From assembly GCF_021730305.1 (NCBI RefSeq), contig NZ_CP032674.1:1039001-1103000 (forward strand): DNA of 64,000 nucleotides, given 5' to 3'. Position 1 is the first letter of the stretch. Each line of letters starts with the position of its first letter. The position numbers were made by a program, and so were the translations under genes. The notes beneath the pieces are model-generated. The model had not been told where the DNA came from and ran no database searches. It worked only from the letters and a program-made list of their open reading frames with translations. Below, one piece after another: positions 33,623-42,779 of the stretch. The stretch comes from Xanthobacter sp. YC-JY1. Its GTDB lineage: Bacteria; Pseudomonadota; Alphaproteobacteria; Rhizobiales; Xanthobacteraceae.

Positions 33623-34450
33623 ATGGCCAAGGCAAAGCAGCAGCTGGAGAGCGTGGAGAAGCCGGAGAAGCCCGAGGAGCGGGACAACGCCTCGGCCATG
33701 CTGCGGGCGCTCGATCTGCTGGGCGAGATCGCGCGGTCCGAAACGCCCCTCGGCGTGCCCGAGCTCTGCGTGCGGCTCTCCTTGCCCAAGCCCACCGTCC
33801 ATCGCCTGTGCCAGAAGCTGGAGGCCGAATCCTATCTGCTGCGCGAGCCGGATGGACGGCGCTTCGCGGTGGGGCCGCGCTTCCTGCGCATGGGGTTCGA
33901 CATGCTGCGCAATTCGGTGAGCACCGAGCGGCGAGGCATCCTGGAGGCGCTGGTGGACGTGGCGGGCGAGACCTGCAATTTCGTCACCCGCGTGGGCTCC
34001 GAGGCGATCTATCTCGACCGCGTCGAGGCCGCCTGGCCCCTGCGCCTGCATCTGGAGGTGGGCTCGCGGGTGCCCATGCATTGCACGGCCTCCGGCAAGC
34101 TGTTCCTCTCCGCCATGCGTCCCGTCCAGCGCCGGCGCATTCTGGAGACGCTGCACCTGAAGGCGCAGACGCCGAACACCATCACCACCGTCGAGGAACT
34201 GGACGCCGAGCTGGAGCGCATCGCGAAGAATGGCTACAGCACGGACGATCAGGAGTTTCTGGAAGGGCTCGTCGCCATCGCCGTGCCGGTGAAGGACCGA
34301 CGCGGCACGGTGGTGGCCGCGGTGGCCTGCCACGGCCCCCTGCCGCGCTTCTCGCTGGAGAAGGCGAGGGCTCTGGTACCCAACCTCAAGGAAGCGGCGG
34401 AACGGCTCCAAGCCACCCTTCCCGATTCCGGCGACGTCACGGACGACTGA
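33623..34450 (+). CDS. iseR: IclR-family regulator of the isethionate operon
   Basis: 275 residues from the ATG at 33623 (MAKAKQQ). The N-terminal winged helix reads MLRALDLLGEIARSETPLGVPELCVRLSLPKPTVHRLCQKLE; the C-terminal effector domain contains LEVGSRVPMHCTASGKLFLSAM, the IclR signature, and a late FLEGLVAIAVPVKD. Upstream extension to 33515 has no ribosome-binding site. Divergent from the iseJ-iseU-xsc-pta operon with 192 bp between, a standard arrangement for a specific regulator; ligand presumably isethionate or sulfoacetaldehyde. Confidence 0.88.
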   Translation: MAKAKQQLESVEKPEKPEERDNASAMLRALDLLGEIARSETPLGVPELCVRLSLPKPTVHRLCQKLEAESYLLREPDGRRFAVGPRFLRMGFDMLRNSVSTERRGILEALVDVAGETCNFVTRVGSEAIYLDRVEAAWPLRLHLEVGSRVPMHCTASGKLFLSAMRPVQRRRILETLHLKAQTPNTITTVEELDAELERIAKNGYSTDDQEFLEGLVAIAVPVKDRRGTVVAAVACHGPLPRFSLEKARALVPNLKEAAERLQATLPDSGDVTDD

Positions 34451-34547
34451 CGCGTGGCCGGCCAGCGGAATGGCGGGGACGGGGCAGGCCCGACATTCTT
34501 ACGACGCGAAAGCCCAACGTTCGTTAAGGCACGATCCGCGCCTCCAC

Positions 34548-37500
34548 TCAGGCTTGCGCATCCTGTTCCGTCCGGGCGGCGTCATCCAGCGTCTTCAGGC
34601 TGAAATAGAAGACGCTTCCCTCTCCCACGGTCGAGCGTGCCCGGAGCACCCCGCCGTGCGCCTCGATGATCGAGCGGCAGATGGACAGCCCGATGCCCAT
34701 GCCGGCGTGCTTGGTGGTGAAGAAGGGTTCGAAGATGCGGGAGAGGACATCCTCGCTCATGCCGCAACCGGTGTCGGCGATGCTCAGGCGAACCATGCCC
34801 GCGTCCTGAGACGTCTCGATGGTCAGGCGCCGCCGGCCGGGATCGACCGCTTCCATGGCGTGAATGGCGTTGGTGATGAGGTTGAAGACGACTTGCTGCA
34901 ACTGGACAGGATCGGCCTCCACGTGGCGCCGGTCCACCGCCAGCAGGTCGACCAGCTCGACACCGTTCGACTGGAGGTCCTTGACCACCAGCCGCATCAC
35001 GTCCTCGGTGAGATCTTCGAGGCGGATCGGCTCCAGCACCGGGGCAGTGCGCTTGGCCAGCGCGCGCAGGGACTTGACGATGCCCGCCGCGCGCATGCCC
35101 GAGGCCCGGATCTGCTCGACGCCCTGCAAGGCTTCATCCACGTCCGGCTCCGCGCGCCGCAGCCAGCGCATGGCCGCATCGGCGCTCGCAACGATGCTGG
35201 TCAGGGGCTGGTTGATCTCGTGCGCGATAGAGGCGGCATAGTTGCCCATGGCCATCATGCGGGAGGCGCGACCGAGTTCCGCGCGCGTCTCCCTGAGGTC
35301 GAACTCCGCGCTCGCCCGCCGCGTGTTCTCGTCCACGAGATCGTTGTAGAGGCGGGCGGCATCCAGCGAGATGGCCGCCTGCGTCGCCAGCAGTTCCAGC
35401 AGCGCCGTGCGGTTTGGCGTGAAGACGTCCGCGGCGAGGTTGTTCTCGAGATAGAGAATGCCGACGAGCGTGCCGCGCTTGATCAGCGGCATGAACAGGA
35501 GCGAGCGCGCGGGCGTCCCCCCGTGGCCGGCGGCGCGCAGGCCCGGTTCCTCGCTGGCGGCATCGGCGAAGACCGCCGTCCTGCGCGTGCGCATGACCGT
35601 GTTGAGCATGGCCAGCGGCAGGTCGCGCGCGGTGGGAACGGCGGAGTGGACGTCCACTTCCACCTGCTGGTTCTCCACACGCGCCGAGGCCTCGATCACG
35701 GGATCGCCGCCGCGCATGAGGATCAGGAGACCGTATTGGGCGCCGGCATGGACGATCATCTCCCGCATCAGCGTGCGGATGACCTGATCGAGCCCCACCG
35801 TCTCGGCCAGCGTCTGCGCGGCCTTGGTCATCACCTCAAGATTGAGGCCGCCCTGTCCCGCCGAGATGCCCGTTGCGTCTGCCGCTCCGTCGCCGGCCCG
35901 GTGCTGGCGCGCGCCGGCGCCGCCATCGAGCAGGAGGGGGAAGCTGCGCATGAGCTGCTCCGCCTTCCCCTCCGCGCCCCAGTGCCGGTAGTGGCTGATC
36001 GCCGCCTGGACGTATCCGGAAGTGGGAATGCCGAGCCCGGCCTCCCGGCAGCAATAGGCCGCCAGCTCGTAGGCCAGCGCCTGCTCATGGACAAACCCGC
36101 TGGCCGCCGCCGCGTCCGCGGCCTGCTCGTACAGGCGCTGCGCGTCCGCAGGAATGCCGGAGAGCCGTGCCGCCTCGGCCTCCAGCAGCAGGTGCTTGCA
36201 CTCGAAGGTGGACGGATTGAGTCGCGCGCGATCGGCAAAGCGCCGCCGCAGCTCGTCGATCCTCCCCAGCGCCACCTTCCGGGCGGGCGCGCCTGCACTG
36301 GTGCGGGCCAGCGCGAGGGCGAGGAAGAGCGCGCATGAGGCGGTGTCGATATGCGCTGGCGCCGCCCAGCTCAGCGCCGCCGCCTGTTCCAGTTGGAGGA
36401 CGGCGCGCTCGAAATCGCCGAACAGGAAGGCAGTCACGCCCGCATAATGGCGGACCCAGAAGAGGGTCGCCAGCGAGGTGATTTCCGCTTCCGGAACGCC
36501 CTGTGCGCCGTCGTAATCGCCGGATGCGAGTGTATCCACGAAGCGGAACTGCGCCGCCAGGATGAGCTCGATGTCGCGATACTTGAACTGGCGCGTCCAC
36601 GCCAATCCTTCCTCGATGTCGTCCCGCACCGCGGAGAGGGGCGCGCCCAGCATGAGCATGTTGGACGCGATGTGGTTGCGGGCATAGCAGGCCCAGCCGA
36701 GATCGCCCGCCGTCAGGCCGATCTGCGCCGCCTCGCGCGCGCGATCGAGGGCGAAGCGCAGCGGCCGTGTCCACGCGCCCACCTGGTCGAGGGCCAGCAG
36801 AACCGCCGTCTGCTGCGCCTCGTAGCCGCCCCGCTGGACGATGTCCTGCGCCATCATGGCGTAGGTCTCGCCATCCTCGTAGGCGCCGTAGAGATCCGCG
36901 CAGAACACGCCGAACCACGCAAACCCGTAGGCAGCCTCCGGCGTCATGCCGTGGTCGAGGGTGAGTTCGACGATCTTGATGAGATGCAGCACGCGCAGGC
37001 CGCCGCGCACGAAGAAGGCCGCGCTCAGGGCAGAGAGCAGGGCGAGCGCCGACCGCATGGCGGGATCGGTGATTTCCGGCAGGTTGCGCAGGTGGGACAC
37101 GTCGAGGGCGTTGAGGCGGGCGCTGCACGCCTGATAGGCCTGCGCGAGCTGTTCGTCCGTCACGGACCGCGCGAGTTCGACACCGAGGAGCGCGAGCCCC
37201 GCCAGGGCCTCGTCGATCGCCCCTTCGTAGTCCGACCGGATGGTCCGCGCGATGGCCTTCAGGCGGTAGAGGTCGGCCTGCTCCACCGGGGTGGCGGCAA
37301 TGGCGAGCGAGCGTTCAATGGCCGGCAGGGCCTCATCGATGCGCCCGAGGGCGATGAGGATTTCGCAATGGAGCCATTTCACCTCCGCGAACAAGGCGCG
37401 ATGGCTCACTTGCCAGACGTCGGGCATGAGGCTGCGGGCCATCTCGATATGGCCGGCAGCCACGTGGACGGCGCCGGAATTGCGGGCGCGGCGGGCCGCG

Positions 37501-39722
37501 GTCCGCAAGGCCCTCACGAAGCTCAGGCGCTCCGCCTCATCCAGTGTGGTGCGATCGGCGCGCTCGATCTGCGCCGCCATGGCGAAGGCCCAATCGGCGT
37601 CGCCGTCGCGCTCGACTGCGATCATGCGCCGGGCGATGGCCAGATGCTCGGTCGGGCGATCCGGCTCGGGAATGGAGGCGTAGGCGGCTTCGAGAACGCG
37701 GTCATGGGCGATGACGTAGTCCGCATCCCGCCGCAGGAGCAGGCCAGCTTCCACGAGGCCAACCGCGACGAGCTCCGCTTCGGCCTCGGACTGGCCGACA
37801 AGGTGCGCAAAGGTCTCGCCCGAAACCCGCCCGCCGACGCTCGCGAGCCGCTGCAGGACGCCGCGCTGGCTCGGCGGTAGCGCATCGAGCCGCTGCAGCA
37901 TGAAGTCCGAAACCGAATTGTACGCGCCGAAGCGCAGCGGATCCCAGCGCCAGCGTTGCGCCTCCGGATCGAAGGTGATCACCCTGTCATCGAAAAGCTT
38001 CTGCAGGAGCTGCCGGACGAAGAAGGCATTGCCCCCGGTCTTACGATGGATGCTGTCCGCGAGCTCGCCGAGTTCGGCCGGTGCGCCGTTCAGCGCGCTG
38101 GCGACGAATTCGAGGGTCTCCGTGCTCGAGAGCGGGCCGACGCGGATCTCCAAGGTCGGCAGCAGGCCGGTGTGCGCCTCCGCCAGCAGGCTGACCAGCT
38201 CGGGATGGCGGGCGACCTCTTCCTCGCGATAGCTGCCGATGAGCAGCACATGCGGCGGCGCTTCGCGCCACAGCGCCTGAAGGGCGCCGAGGCTTGCCGC
38301 GTCCATCCATTGCAGGTCGTCGAGGAACAGGACGAGCGGGCGGGACGGCGTCGCGAAGGCCTTGAGGGTCTGGAGCACGATCCGCACCACGCGCGCCTGC
38401 GCCATGCTTGCGGCAACCTCGGGCAGCGCGCCACCGTCCGAGAGGATGAATTCGGCCTCGGGCACGAGATCGATCAGCAGGCTGCTGTAGCCCGACAACT
38501 GCGCGGCAAGGCGCTCGCGGATGCCGTCCAGCACGTCCGCGCTCTCGCCCAGCGCCCGCATCACCAAGGTGCGCAGCGCCTGGGCGAAGGGGGCGTAGGG
38601 CATGCCCTCCTGCAGCAGGACGCTCTTGCCGGCCGCGAACTGGGCGTCCGCCGGCAGCCAGGCCTTCGACAATTGCTCGACGAGGGCGGATTTGCCGGCG
38701 CCGGCTTCGCCGCGCAGCAGGATCAGCTCGCTCCGGCCCGTGTGGGACACGCGCCCGAAGGCCTCCACGAGCTGCGACAGCTCCAGCGCCCGGCCGAACA
38801 GCCCGCGCGCCTCGATCCCCTTTCGGGCGAACTCGCCGCGGCCGAGAGCGAAGGTCGCCGCGCCGTCGCCGGCCGCCAGCGCGGTGCGGGCGAGGCGCAG
38901 GTCGATTTGGAGCGCTTCGGCGCTCTGGTAGCGCTGCTCCGGATCCTTATCGATGAGCTTCATGAGAATGGCGTCGAGCATGGGCGGGACGTCGCCGCGT
39001 ACGGCGCCGGGCCGCACGGGCTCGACCGCCACATGGGCGTGCAGCCACTCCGCCATGCTGGTGGCCTGGACCGGCAGGCGCCCGACGAGCAGCGCATAGA
39101 GCAGCACGCCCAGCGAATAGAGATCGCTGCGCGCATCGCTGGCCGGGCGATGAAGCCGCGCCTGCTCCGGCGCGGCGTAGGCGATGGCGTCGGCCGCCAT
39201 GAACCCGGCCGCTTGCGGGGCGTCGGTGCCGATGGGGCCGACGAGATGGCGGAAGCGGACCCGTCCCCGCTCTTCCAGAAGCACGCTCGGTGGCCTGAGG
39301 CCGCCATGGATGGTGCCGAGCGCGTGCAGCCGGGAGAGCGCGGCGGCGATGGCCGTACCGAGATCGAGGAGCGCTTCGGGGGCGAGCGTGCCGGGAGTGA
39401 GGTCGCCGAGGGTCGCGGTGGGGCGATCCGGGTAGAGGAGGAGCACCCGGTTGCGATGCTCCAGCCGATGGGGCGGGTCGGCGAGGTCGGTGGGAAGCCC
39501 CTGCGCCAGGGCCGCCTCGCGATCGAGAATCGCCGCCGCCGGACTGCCGCGCAAAGCGGATTTCACCCGCCAGCGCTCGCCCGTCAGCTCGTCCTGGGCG
39601 AGACAGGATTCGATGGCGTCAACGGTGCCCTCGGACGTCAGCGCGAGGCGGTCGAAGGATGCGGCGTCCATCCCGCTGCGCAGCGGAGGGCTGTTGCCGT
39701 CGATGTCTCGCACGCTGTCCAC
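34548..39722 (-). CDS. Giant pseudokinase / AAA ATPase / TPR-like / GAF / histidine kinase
   Basis: 1724 residues in one chain, cytoplasmic, no membrane segment seen. Order: Ser/Thr kinase-like domain (about 20-290) with YAAPEQARL and SDLYSLGVLLYALLVGRLP kept, but the HRDLKPxN loop degenerate (IHGGLRPPSVLL, catalytic Asp replaced by Gly) and no DFG. Next an AAA/STAND ATPase with Walker A GEAGAGKS (about 336) and Walker B LVLFLDDLQWMD. A long helical TPR-like region follows (about 700-1250), then a GAF domain (about 1290-1440). Last is the kinase core with H-box SIAHEINQPLTS (His at about 1500), N-box NLITNAIHAM and DTGCGM. No response regulator is adjacent. The family is known as trifunctional kinases of rhizobia; the signal is unknown. 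Confidence 0.9.
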   Translation of the reverse strand: MDSVRDIDGNSPPLRSGMDAASFDRLALTSEGTVDAIESCLAQDELTGERWRVKSALRGSPAAAILDREAALAQGLPTDLADPPHRLEHRNRVLLLYPDRPTATLGDLTPGTLAPEALLDLGTAIAAALSRLHALGTIHGGLRPPSVLLEERGRVRFRHLVGPIGTDAPQAAGFMAADAIAYAAPEQARLHRPASDARSDLYSLGVLLYALLVGRLPVQATSMAEWLHAHVAVEPVRPGAVRGDVPPMLDAILMKLIDKDPEQRYQSAEALQIDLRLARTALAAGDGAATFALGRGEFARKGIEARGLFGRALELSQLVEAFGRVSHTGRSELILLRGEAGAGKSALVEQLSKAWLPADAQFAAGKSVLLQEGMPYAPFAQALRTLVMRALGESADVLDGIRERLAAQLSGYSSLLIDLVPEAEFILSDGGALPEVAASMAQARVVRIVLQTLKAFATPSRPLVLFLDDLQWMDAASLGALQALWREAPPHVLLIGSYREEEVARHPELVSLLAEAHTGLLPTLEIRVGPLSSTETLEFVASALNGAPAELGELADSIHRKTGGNAFFVRQLLQKLFDDRVITFDPEAQRWRWDPLRFGAYNSVSDFMLQRLDALPPSQRGVLQRLASVGGRVSGETFAHLVGQSEAEAELVAVGLVEAGLLLRRDADYVIAHDRVLEAAYASIPEPDRPTEHLAIARRMIAVERDGDADWAFAMAAQIERADRTTLDEAERLSFVRALRTAARRARNSGAVHVAAGHIEMARSLMPDVWQVSHRALFAEVKWLHCEILIALGRIDEALPAIERSLAIAATPVEQADLYRLKAIARTIRSDYEGAIDEALAGLALLGVELARSVTDEQLAQAYQACSARLNALDVSHLRNLPEITDPAMRSALALLSALSAAFFVRGGLRVLHLIKIVELTLDHGMTPEAAYGFAWFGVFCADLYGAYEDGETYAMMAQDIVQRGGYEAQQTAVLLALDQVGAWTRPLRFALDRAREAAQIGLTAGDLGWACYARNHIASNMLMLGAPLSAVRDDIEEGLAWTRQFKYRDIELILAAQFRFVDTLASGDYDGAQGVPEAEITSLATLFWVRHYAGVTAFLFGDFERAVLQLEQAAALSWAAPAHIDTASCALFLALALARTSAGAPARKVALGRIDELRRRFADRARLNPSTFECKHLLLEAEAARLSGIPADAQRLYEQAADAAAASGFVHEQALAYELAAYCCREAGLGIPTSGYVQAAISHYRHWGAEGKAEQLMRSFPLLLDGGAGARQHRAGDGAADATGISAGQGGLNLEVMTKAAQTLAETVGLDQVIRTLMREMIVHAGAQYGLLILMRGGDPVIEASARVENQQVEVDVHSAVPTARDLPLAMLNTVMRTRRTAVFADAASEEPGLRAAGHGGTPARSLLFMPLIKRGTLVGILYLENNLAADVFTPNRTALLELLATQAAISLDAARLYNDLVDENTRRASAEFDLRETRAELGRASRMMAMGNYAASIAHEINQPLTSIVASADAAMRWLRRAEPDVDEALQGVEQIRASGMRAAGIVKSLRALAKRTAPVLEPIRLEDLTEDVMRLVVKDLQSNGVELVDLLAVDRRHVEADPVQLQQVVFNLITNAIHAMEAVDPGRRRLTIETSQDAGMVRLSIADTGCGMSEDVLSRIFEPFFTTKHAGMGIGLSICRSIIEAHGGVLRARSTVGEGSVFYFSLKTLDDAARTEQDAQA

Positions 39723-40254
39723 TGGCGATCTTTCATCCGTTCATTGCATATATGTACACAAAATCGATGTTATTGATTATTTGTATTGCGTTATTGCAAG
39801 TGCGTCCAGCGCGCCGTTGGCGCTCGCGGCTGGCGGTCGACGCGCCGGAGAGGACGCGAAAAACCGGCTATTTATCGTTCGATCAAATATTCCGGGATAG
39901 TCGCCCGCGTCAAGGTGTCTACCGTCGGCATCGGCGTGGCGGCGAGGGGCGCGGCGATCACATGTCGGGCATCGCCCGCGCGCCCCGCGCCTGCGGGCTA
40001 GTCGAAAGCGAGCGGGCACGCTGCCGCGACGCCAGTCTCACATTGCCGCCGCGGCGACGAGCAGGCGCCTGGCTCATGGTCATCGATCCTCGCATCCGAT
40101 GCGTCCCGGAAAATCGTTGCCATTTTGCCGGTGTTCGGGAGCGGTCTCTTGTCGAATATGCCGGTCGCTTTGTACGATTTTGGGAAGACGATGACGGCGG
40201 CGGTGCTTCTGCCTCGCGTCCTCGGGGCAAGAGATCACGGGCGTCGCCCGGAAC
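39723..40254. other. Gene-free 532-bp region upstream of the giant kinase
   Basis: No coding region was supported on either strand: the open frames have arginine- and proline-rich out-of-frame composition. The first 70 bp (39723-39795) are AT-rich and likely hold the kinase promoter on the minus strand. No tRNA or repeat array was recognised. Confidence 0.5.
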
Positions 40255-40303
40255 AAAAACGGCAATCGCTCGCCCCGTGCCATGTGGCTTCGGGACGAGC
40301 GAT
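40255..40303 (-). terminator. Terminator of the fdhF-like/cydAB operon
   Basis: A 13-bp stem with one mismatch (40265-40277 with 40291-40303) and, on the minus strand, a downstream GCCGTTTTTG. It starts 20 bp after the cydB stop. Confidence 0.75.
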
Positions 40304-40323
40304 CGCGAACCGGGCGGGGGTCG

Positions 40324-41352
40324 TCAGCCGTAGCCGCCGTGCCCCGCTTCGTGCTGCACCTTCCCCCGGAAGATCCAGTAGGCGTGGGCCTGATAGGCCA
40401 GCACCACCGGGATGATGACCACGACGCCCACCCCGAGGAAGGCGAGGGATCGGGGATCCGACAGCCCGTCCCACACCGTGACCTGGCGCGGCACCACATA
40501 GGGCCACATGCTCACCACGAGGCCGAACAGACCGAGGGCGAACAGCACGAGGGACAGGACGAACGTCTGCGCCTCCCGGCCATTCCAGATGGCCCACCAG
40601 ATCCCCACGATCACCGCCAGGGTGAGGAGGGGGACGGGCACGAGCCACAGCAGGTTGGGAAGGGCGAACCAGCGGGCCGCGACCTCGGGCACGCTCCAGG
40701 CGCTCCACAGGCTCACCAGCAGCATCATCGCGCTGGTCAGGATCAGCGCCGCGCGGGCGATCTCCCGGCCGAACACCTGGGTCGGTCCCTGCGCCTTCCA
40801 GATCAGCCAGCCGGCGCCGATGAGCGCGTATCCGCCCACGAGGCCGATGCCGCACATGACGCCGAGCACGCTGAGGAAGCTGAAGGCGCCGCCGGCGAAC
40901 ATGCCGTTCTCCACCGGCACGCCGTCGATCAGCCCGCCGAGGATGAGGCCCTGGCAAAAGGTGGCGAGGAGGGAGCCGGCGAAGAAGGCGGCATCCCACA
41001 CCGGCCGGAACCGCGTCGCCTGCAGGCGGAAGCCGAAGGCGACGCCCCGGAAGATGAGGGCGAACAGCATGAACATGATGGGCAGATAGAAGGCCGGCAG
41101 GAGGATGTAGTAGCCAGCGGGGAAGGCGGCGAACAGCAGCGTGCCGCCCATCACCAGCCACGTCTCGTTGCCGTCCCAGACGGGTTCGATGGAGGCCATC
41201 ATCACATCGCGGTCTACGTCGCGCGGGGCGGCGAGGAAGAGGATACCGACGCCGAGGTCCAGCCCGTCGGCGAGCACGTAGACCGTGACGCAAAAGAGGG
41301 CGGCGGCGGCGAAGAGGAGCGGCACATGGTCCGCCTGCATCAGCTCGGTCAT
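40324..41352 (-). CDS. cydB: Cytochrome bd-type quinol oxidase subunit II (CIO type)
   Basis: 342 residues and about eight to nine membrane helices. Family text: YVLADGLDLGVGIL near the N terminus, the PVWDGNETWLV segment, and GVAFGFRLQATRFRPVWD. The C-terminal HAYWIFRGK is typical. It starts 2 bp after the cydA stop; a longer upstream frame overlapping cydA is spurious. Works with CydA as a terminal quinol oxidase. Small accessory subunit CydX and the maturation ABC genes cydCD are not visible in this window. Confidence 0.94.
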   Translation of the reverse strand: MTELMQADHVPLLFAAAALFCVTVYVLADGLDLGVGILFLAAPRDVDRDVMMASIEPVWDGNETWLVMGGTLLFAAFPAGYYILLPAFYLPIMFMLFALIFRGVAFGFRLQATRFRPVWDAAFFAGSLLATFCQGLILGGLIDGVPVENGMFAGGAFSFLSVLGVMCGIGLVGGYALIGAGWLIWKAQGPTQVFGREIARAALILTSAMMLLVSLWSAWSVPEVAARWFALPNLLWLVPVPLLTLAVIVGIWWAIWNGREAQTFVLSLVLFALGLFGLVVSMWPYVVPRQVTVWDGLSDPRSLAFLGVGVVVIIPVVLAYQAHAYWIFRGKVQHEAGHGGYG

Positions 41353-41354
41353 GG

Positions 41355-42779
41355 TCAGGCCTTCGCTTGTCCGGCGCCGTAGGCGGGCGACGGGGAGGTG
41401 GGGGAGCCGGTGAAGAGGCCGACGCTGGCGCGCTCCATGCCCGGACGCTCGGCGACCTGGGGCGTGGTGTCGGTCGGGCCTTTGAACGCCACCCGTCCGG
41501 CGAACCAGAGGAAGGCGAGCAGCAGCAGATTGTAGACGGCGAAGAAGATGATGAGGCTGGTGGTTACCGCGCCGGCGGTCACCGGGGCGACGGCATCGGC
41601 GGTGCGCAGCACGCCGTAGATGATCCAGGGCTGCCGGCCAGCCTCCGTCACCGTCCATCCGGCGAGCACCGCGACGAGACCGAGGGGCGTGGTCGCCATG
41701 GCCAGGTACTGGAACCAGCGCGCGTCATAGAGCCGGCCGCGCAGCCGCAGCACCAGTCCGGTCACCGCCGTCGCCAGCAGCACCATGCCGATGCCGGCCA
41801 TGATGCGGAAGGCGAAGAACACGATGGGCACGTTGGGCTGGTCGGCGGGCGGCACCGCCTTCAGGCCCTCGACCTTGCCGTTCCAGCTGTGGGTGAGGTA
41901 GAGGCTGGCGAGGTGGGGGATTTCCACCGCATAGAGGTTCTTCTGCGCCGCCATGTCCGGCCAGGCGATGACCGTCATGGCCGGGCCGCGCGTGGTGTCC
42001 CACAGGCCTTCCATGGCGGCGAGCTTGGTCGGCTGGTGCACGAGCGTATTGCGGCCGTGCAGGTCGCCGATGAAGATCTGGAGCGGGGCGAGCACCAGCG
42101 CCAGCCACAGCGCCATGGAGAAGGCAGTGCACGAGGCAGCGACATGCTGGCCGCGCCACATGTGGAAGGCGGAGACGCCGGCGATCACGAAGGCGCAGGT
42201 GAGGAAGCTCGCGCACACCATGTGGGCGAGGCGATAGGGGAAGGAGGCGGTGAAGATCACCTGCCACCAGTCGACCACGTGATAGATGCCGCTGGCATCC
42301 GCGACGGCCCCCGCCGGGGTCTGCATCCAGCTGTTGGAAGCGATGATCCAGGTGGTGCTGATGAGCGCGCCGCCGGCCACCATGAGGCAGGCGAAGAAAT
42401 GCGTCGCCTTCGATACGCGGGACTCGCCGAACAGCATGATCCCGATGAAGCCGGCCTCCAGGAAGAAGGCGGTCATGGTCTCGTAGGCGAGAAGCGGGCC
42501 GAGCACGTTGGCGACGGAGCGCGAGAAGCCGGCCCAGTTGGTGCCGATCTCGTAGCTCAGCACGATGCCGCTCACCACCCCCATGCCGAAGACCAGCGCG
42601 AACAGGCGCATCCAGAAGCGCATGAGGTCGCGATAGACCGTCTTGCCCGTCCGCCACCACAGGAAGCTGAGCAGGGTGACGAACCAGGCGGTGCCGATGG
42701 TGAGTGTCGGCCACAGGATGTGGAAGCCAACGGTGAAGGCGAATTGCAGGCGCGACAGCGCGAGGGCGTCCATGGTCAT
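41355..42779 (-). CDS. cydA: Cytochrome bd-type quinol oxidase subunit I (CIO type)
   Basis: 474 residues, about nine helices. H20 (VGFHILWPT) is the high-spin heme ligand position. GRQPWIIYGVLRT is the conserved quinol-site motif. The Q-loop is short, placing it with the cyanide-insensitive CioA subgroup. It reduces O2 with quinol at high affinity without proton pumping. The ATG at 42779 overlaps the stop of the molybdoprotein upstream by 4 bp, so the two are transcriptionally and translationally coupled. The coupling suggests that the molybdoprotein and the oxidase work together under stress or low oxygen. Confidence 0.94.
   Translation of the reverse strand: MTMDALALSRLQFAFTVGFHILWPTLTIGTAWFVTLLSFLWWRTGKTVYRDLMRFWMRLFALVFGMGVVSGIVLSYEIGTNWAGFSRSVANVLGPLLAYETMTAFFLEAGFIGIMLFGESRVSKATHFFACLMVAGGALISTTWIIASNSWMQTPAGAVADASGIYHVVDWWQVIFTASFPYRLAHMVCASFLTCAFVIAGVSAFHMWRGQHVAASCTAFSMALWLALVLAPLQIFIGDLHGRNTLVHQPTKLAAMEGLWDTTRGPAMTVIAWPDMAAQKNLYAVEIPHLASLYLTHSWNGKVEGLKAVPPADQPNVPIVFFAFRIMAGIGMVLLATAVTGLVLRLRGRLYDARWFQYLAMATTPLGLVAVLAGWTVTEAGRQPWIIYGVLRTADAVAPVTAGAVTTSLIIFFAVYNLLLLAFLWFAGRVAFKGPTDTTPQVAERPGMERASVGLFTGSPTSPSPAYGAGQAKA

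Noticed and set aside
34470-36338. 622-codon plus-strand frame opposite the giant kinase
   Set aside because: Antisense shadow; the minus strand shows clear HisKA, HATPase and GAF motifs.
39777-40333. Small open frames between the giant kinase and cydB
   Set aside because: No motif, no ribosome-binding site, Arg/Pro-rich translations on both strands.
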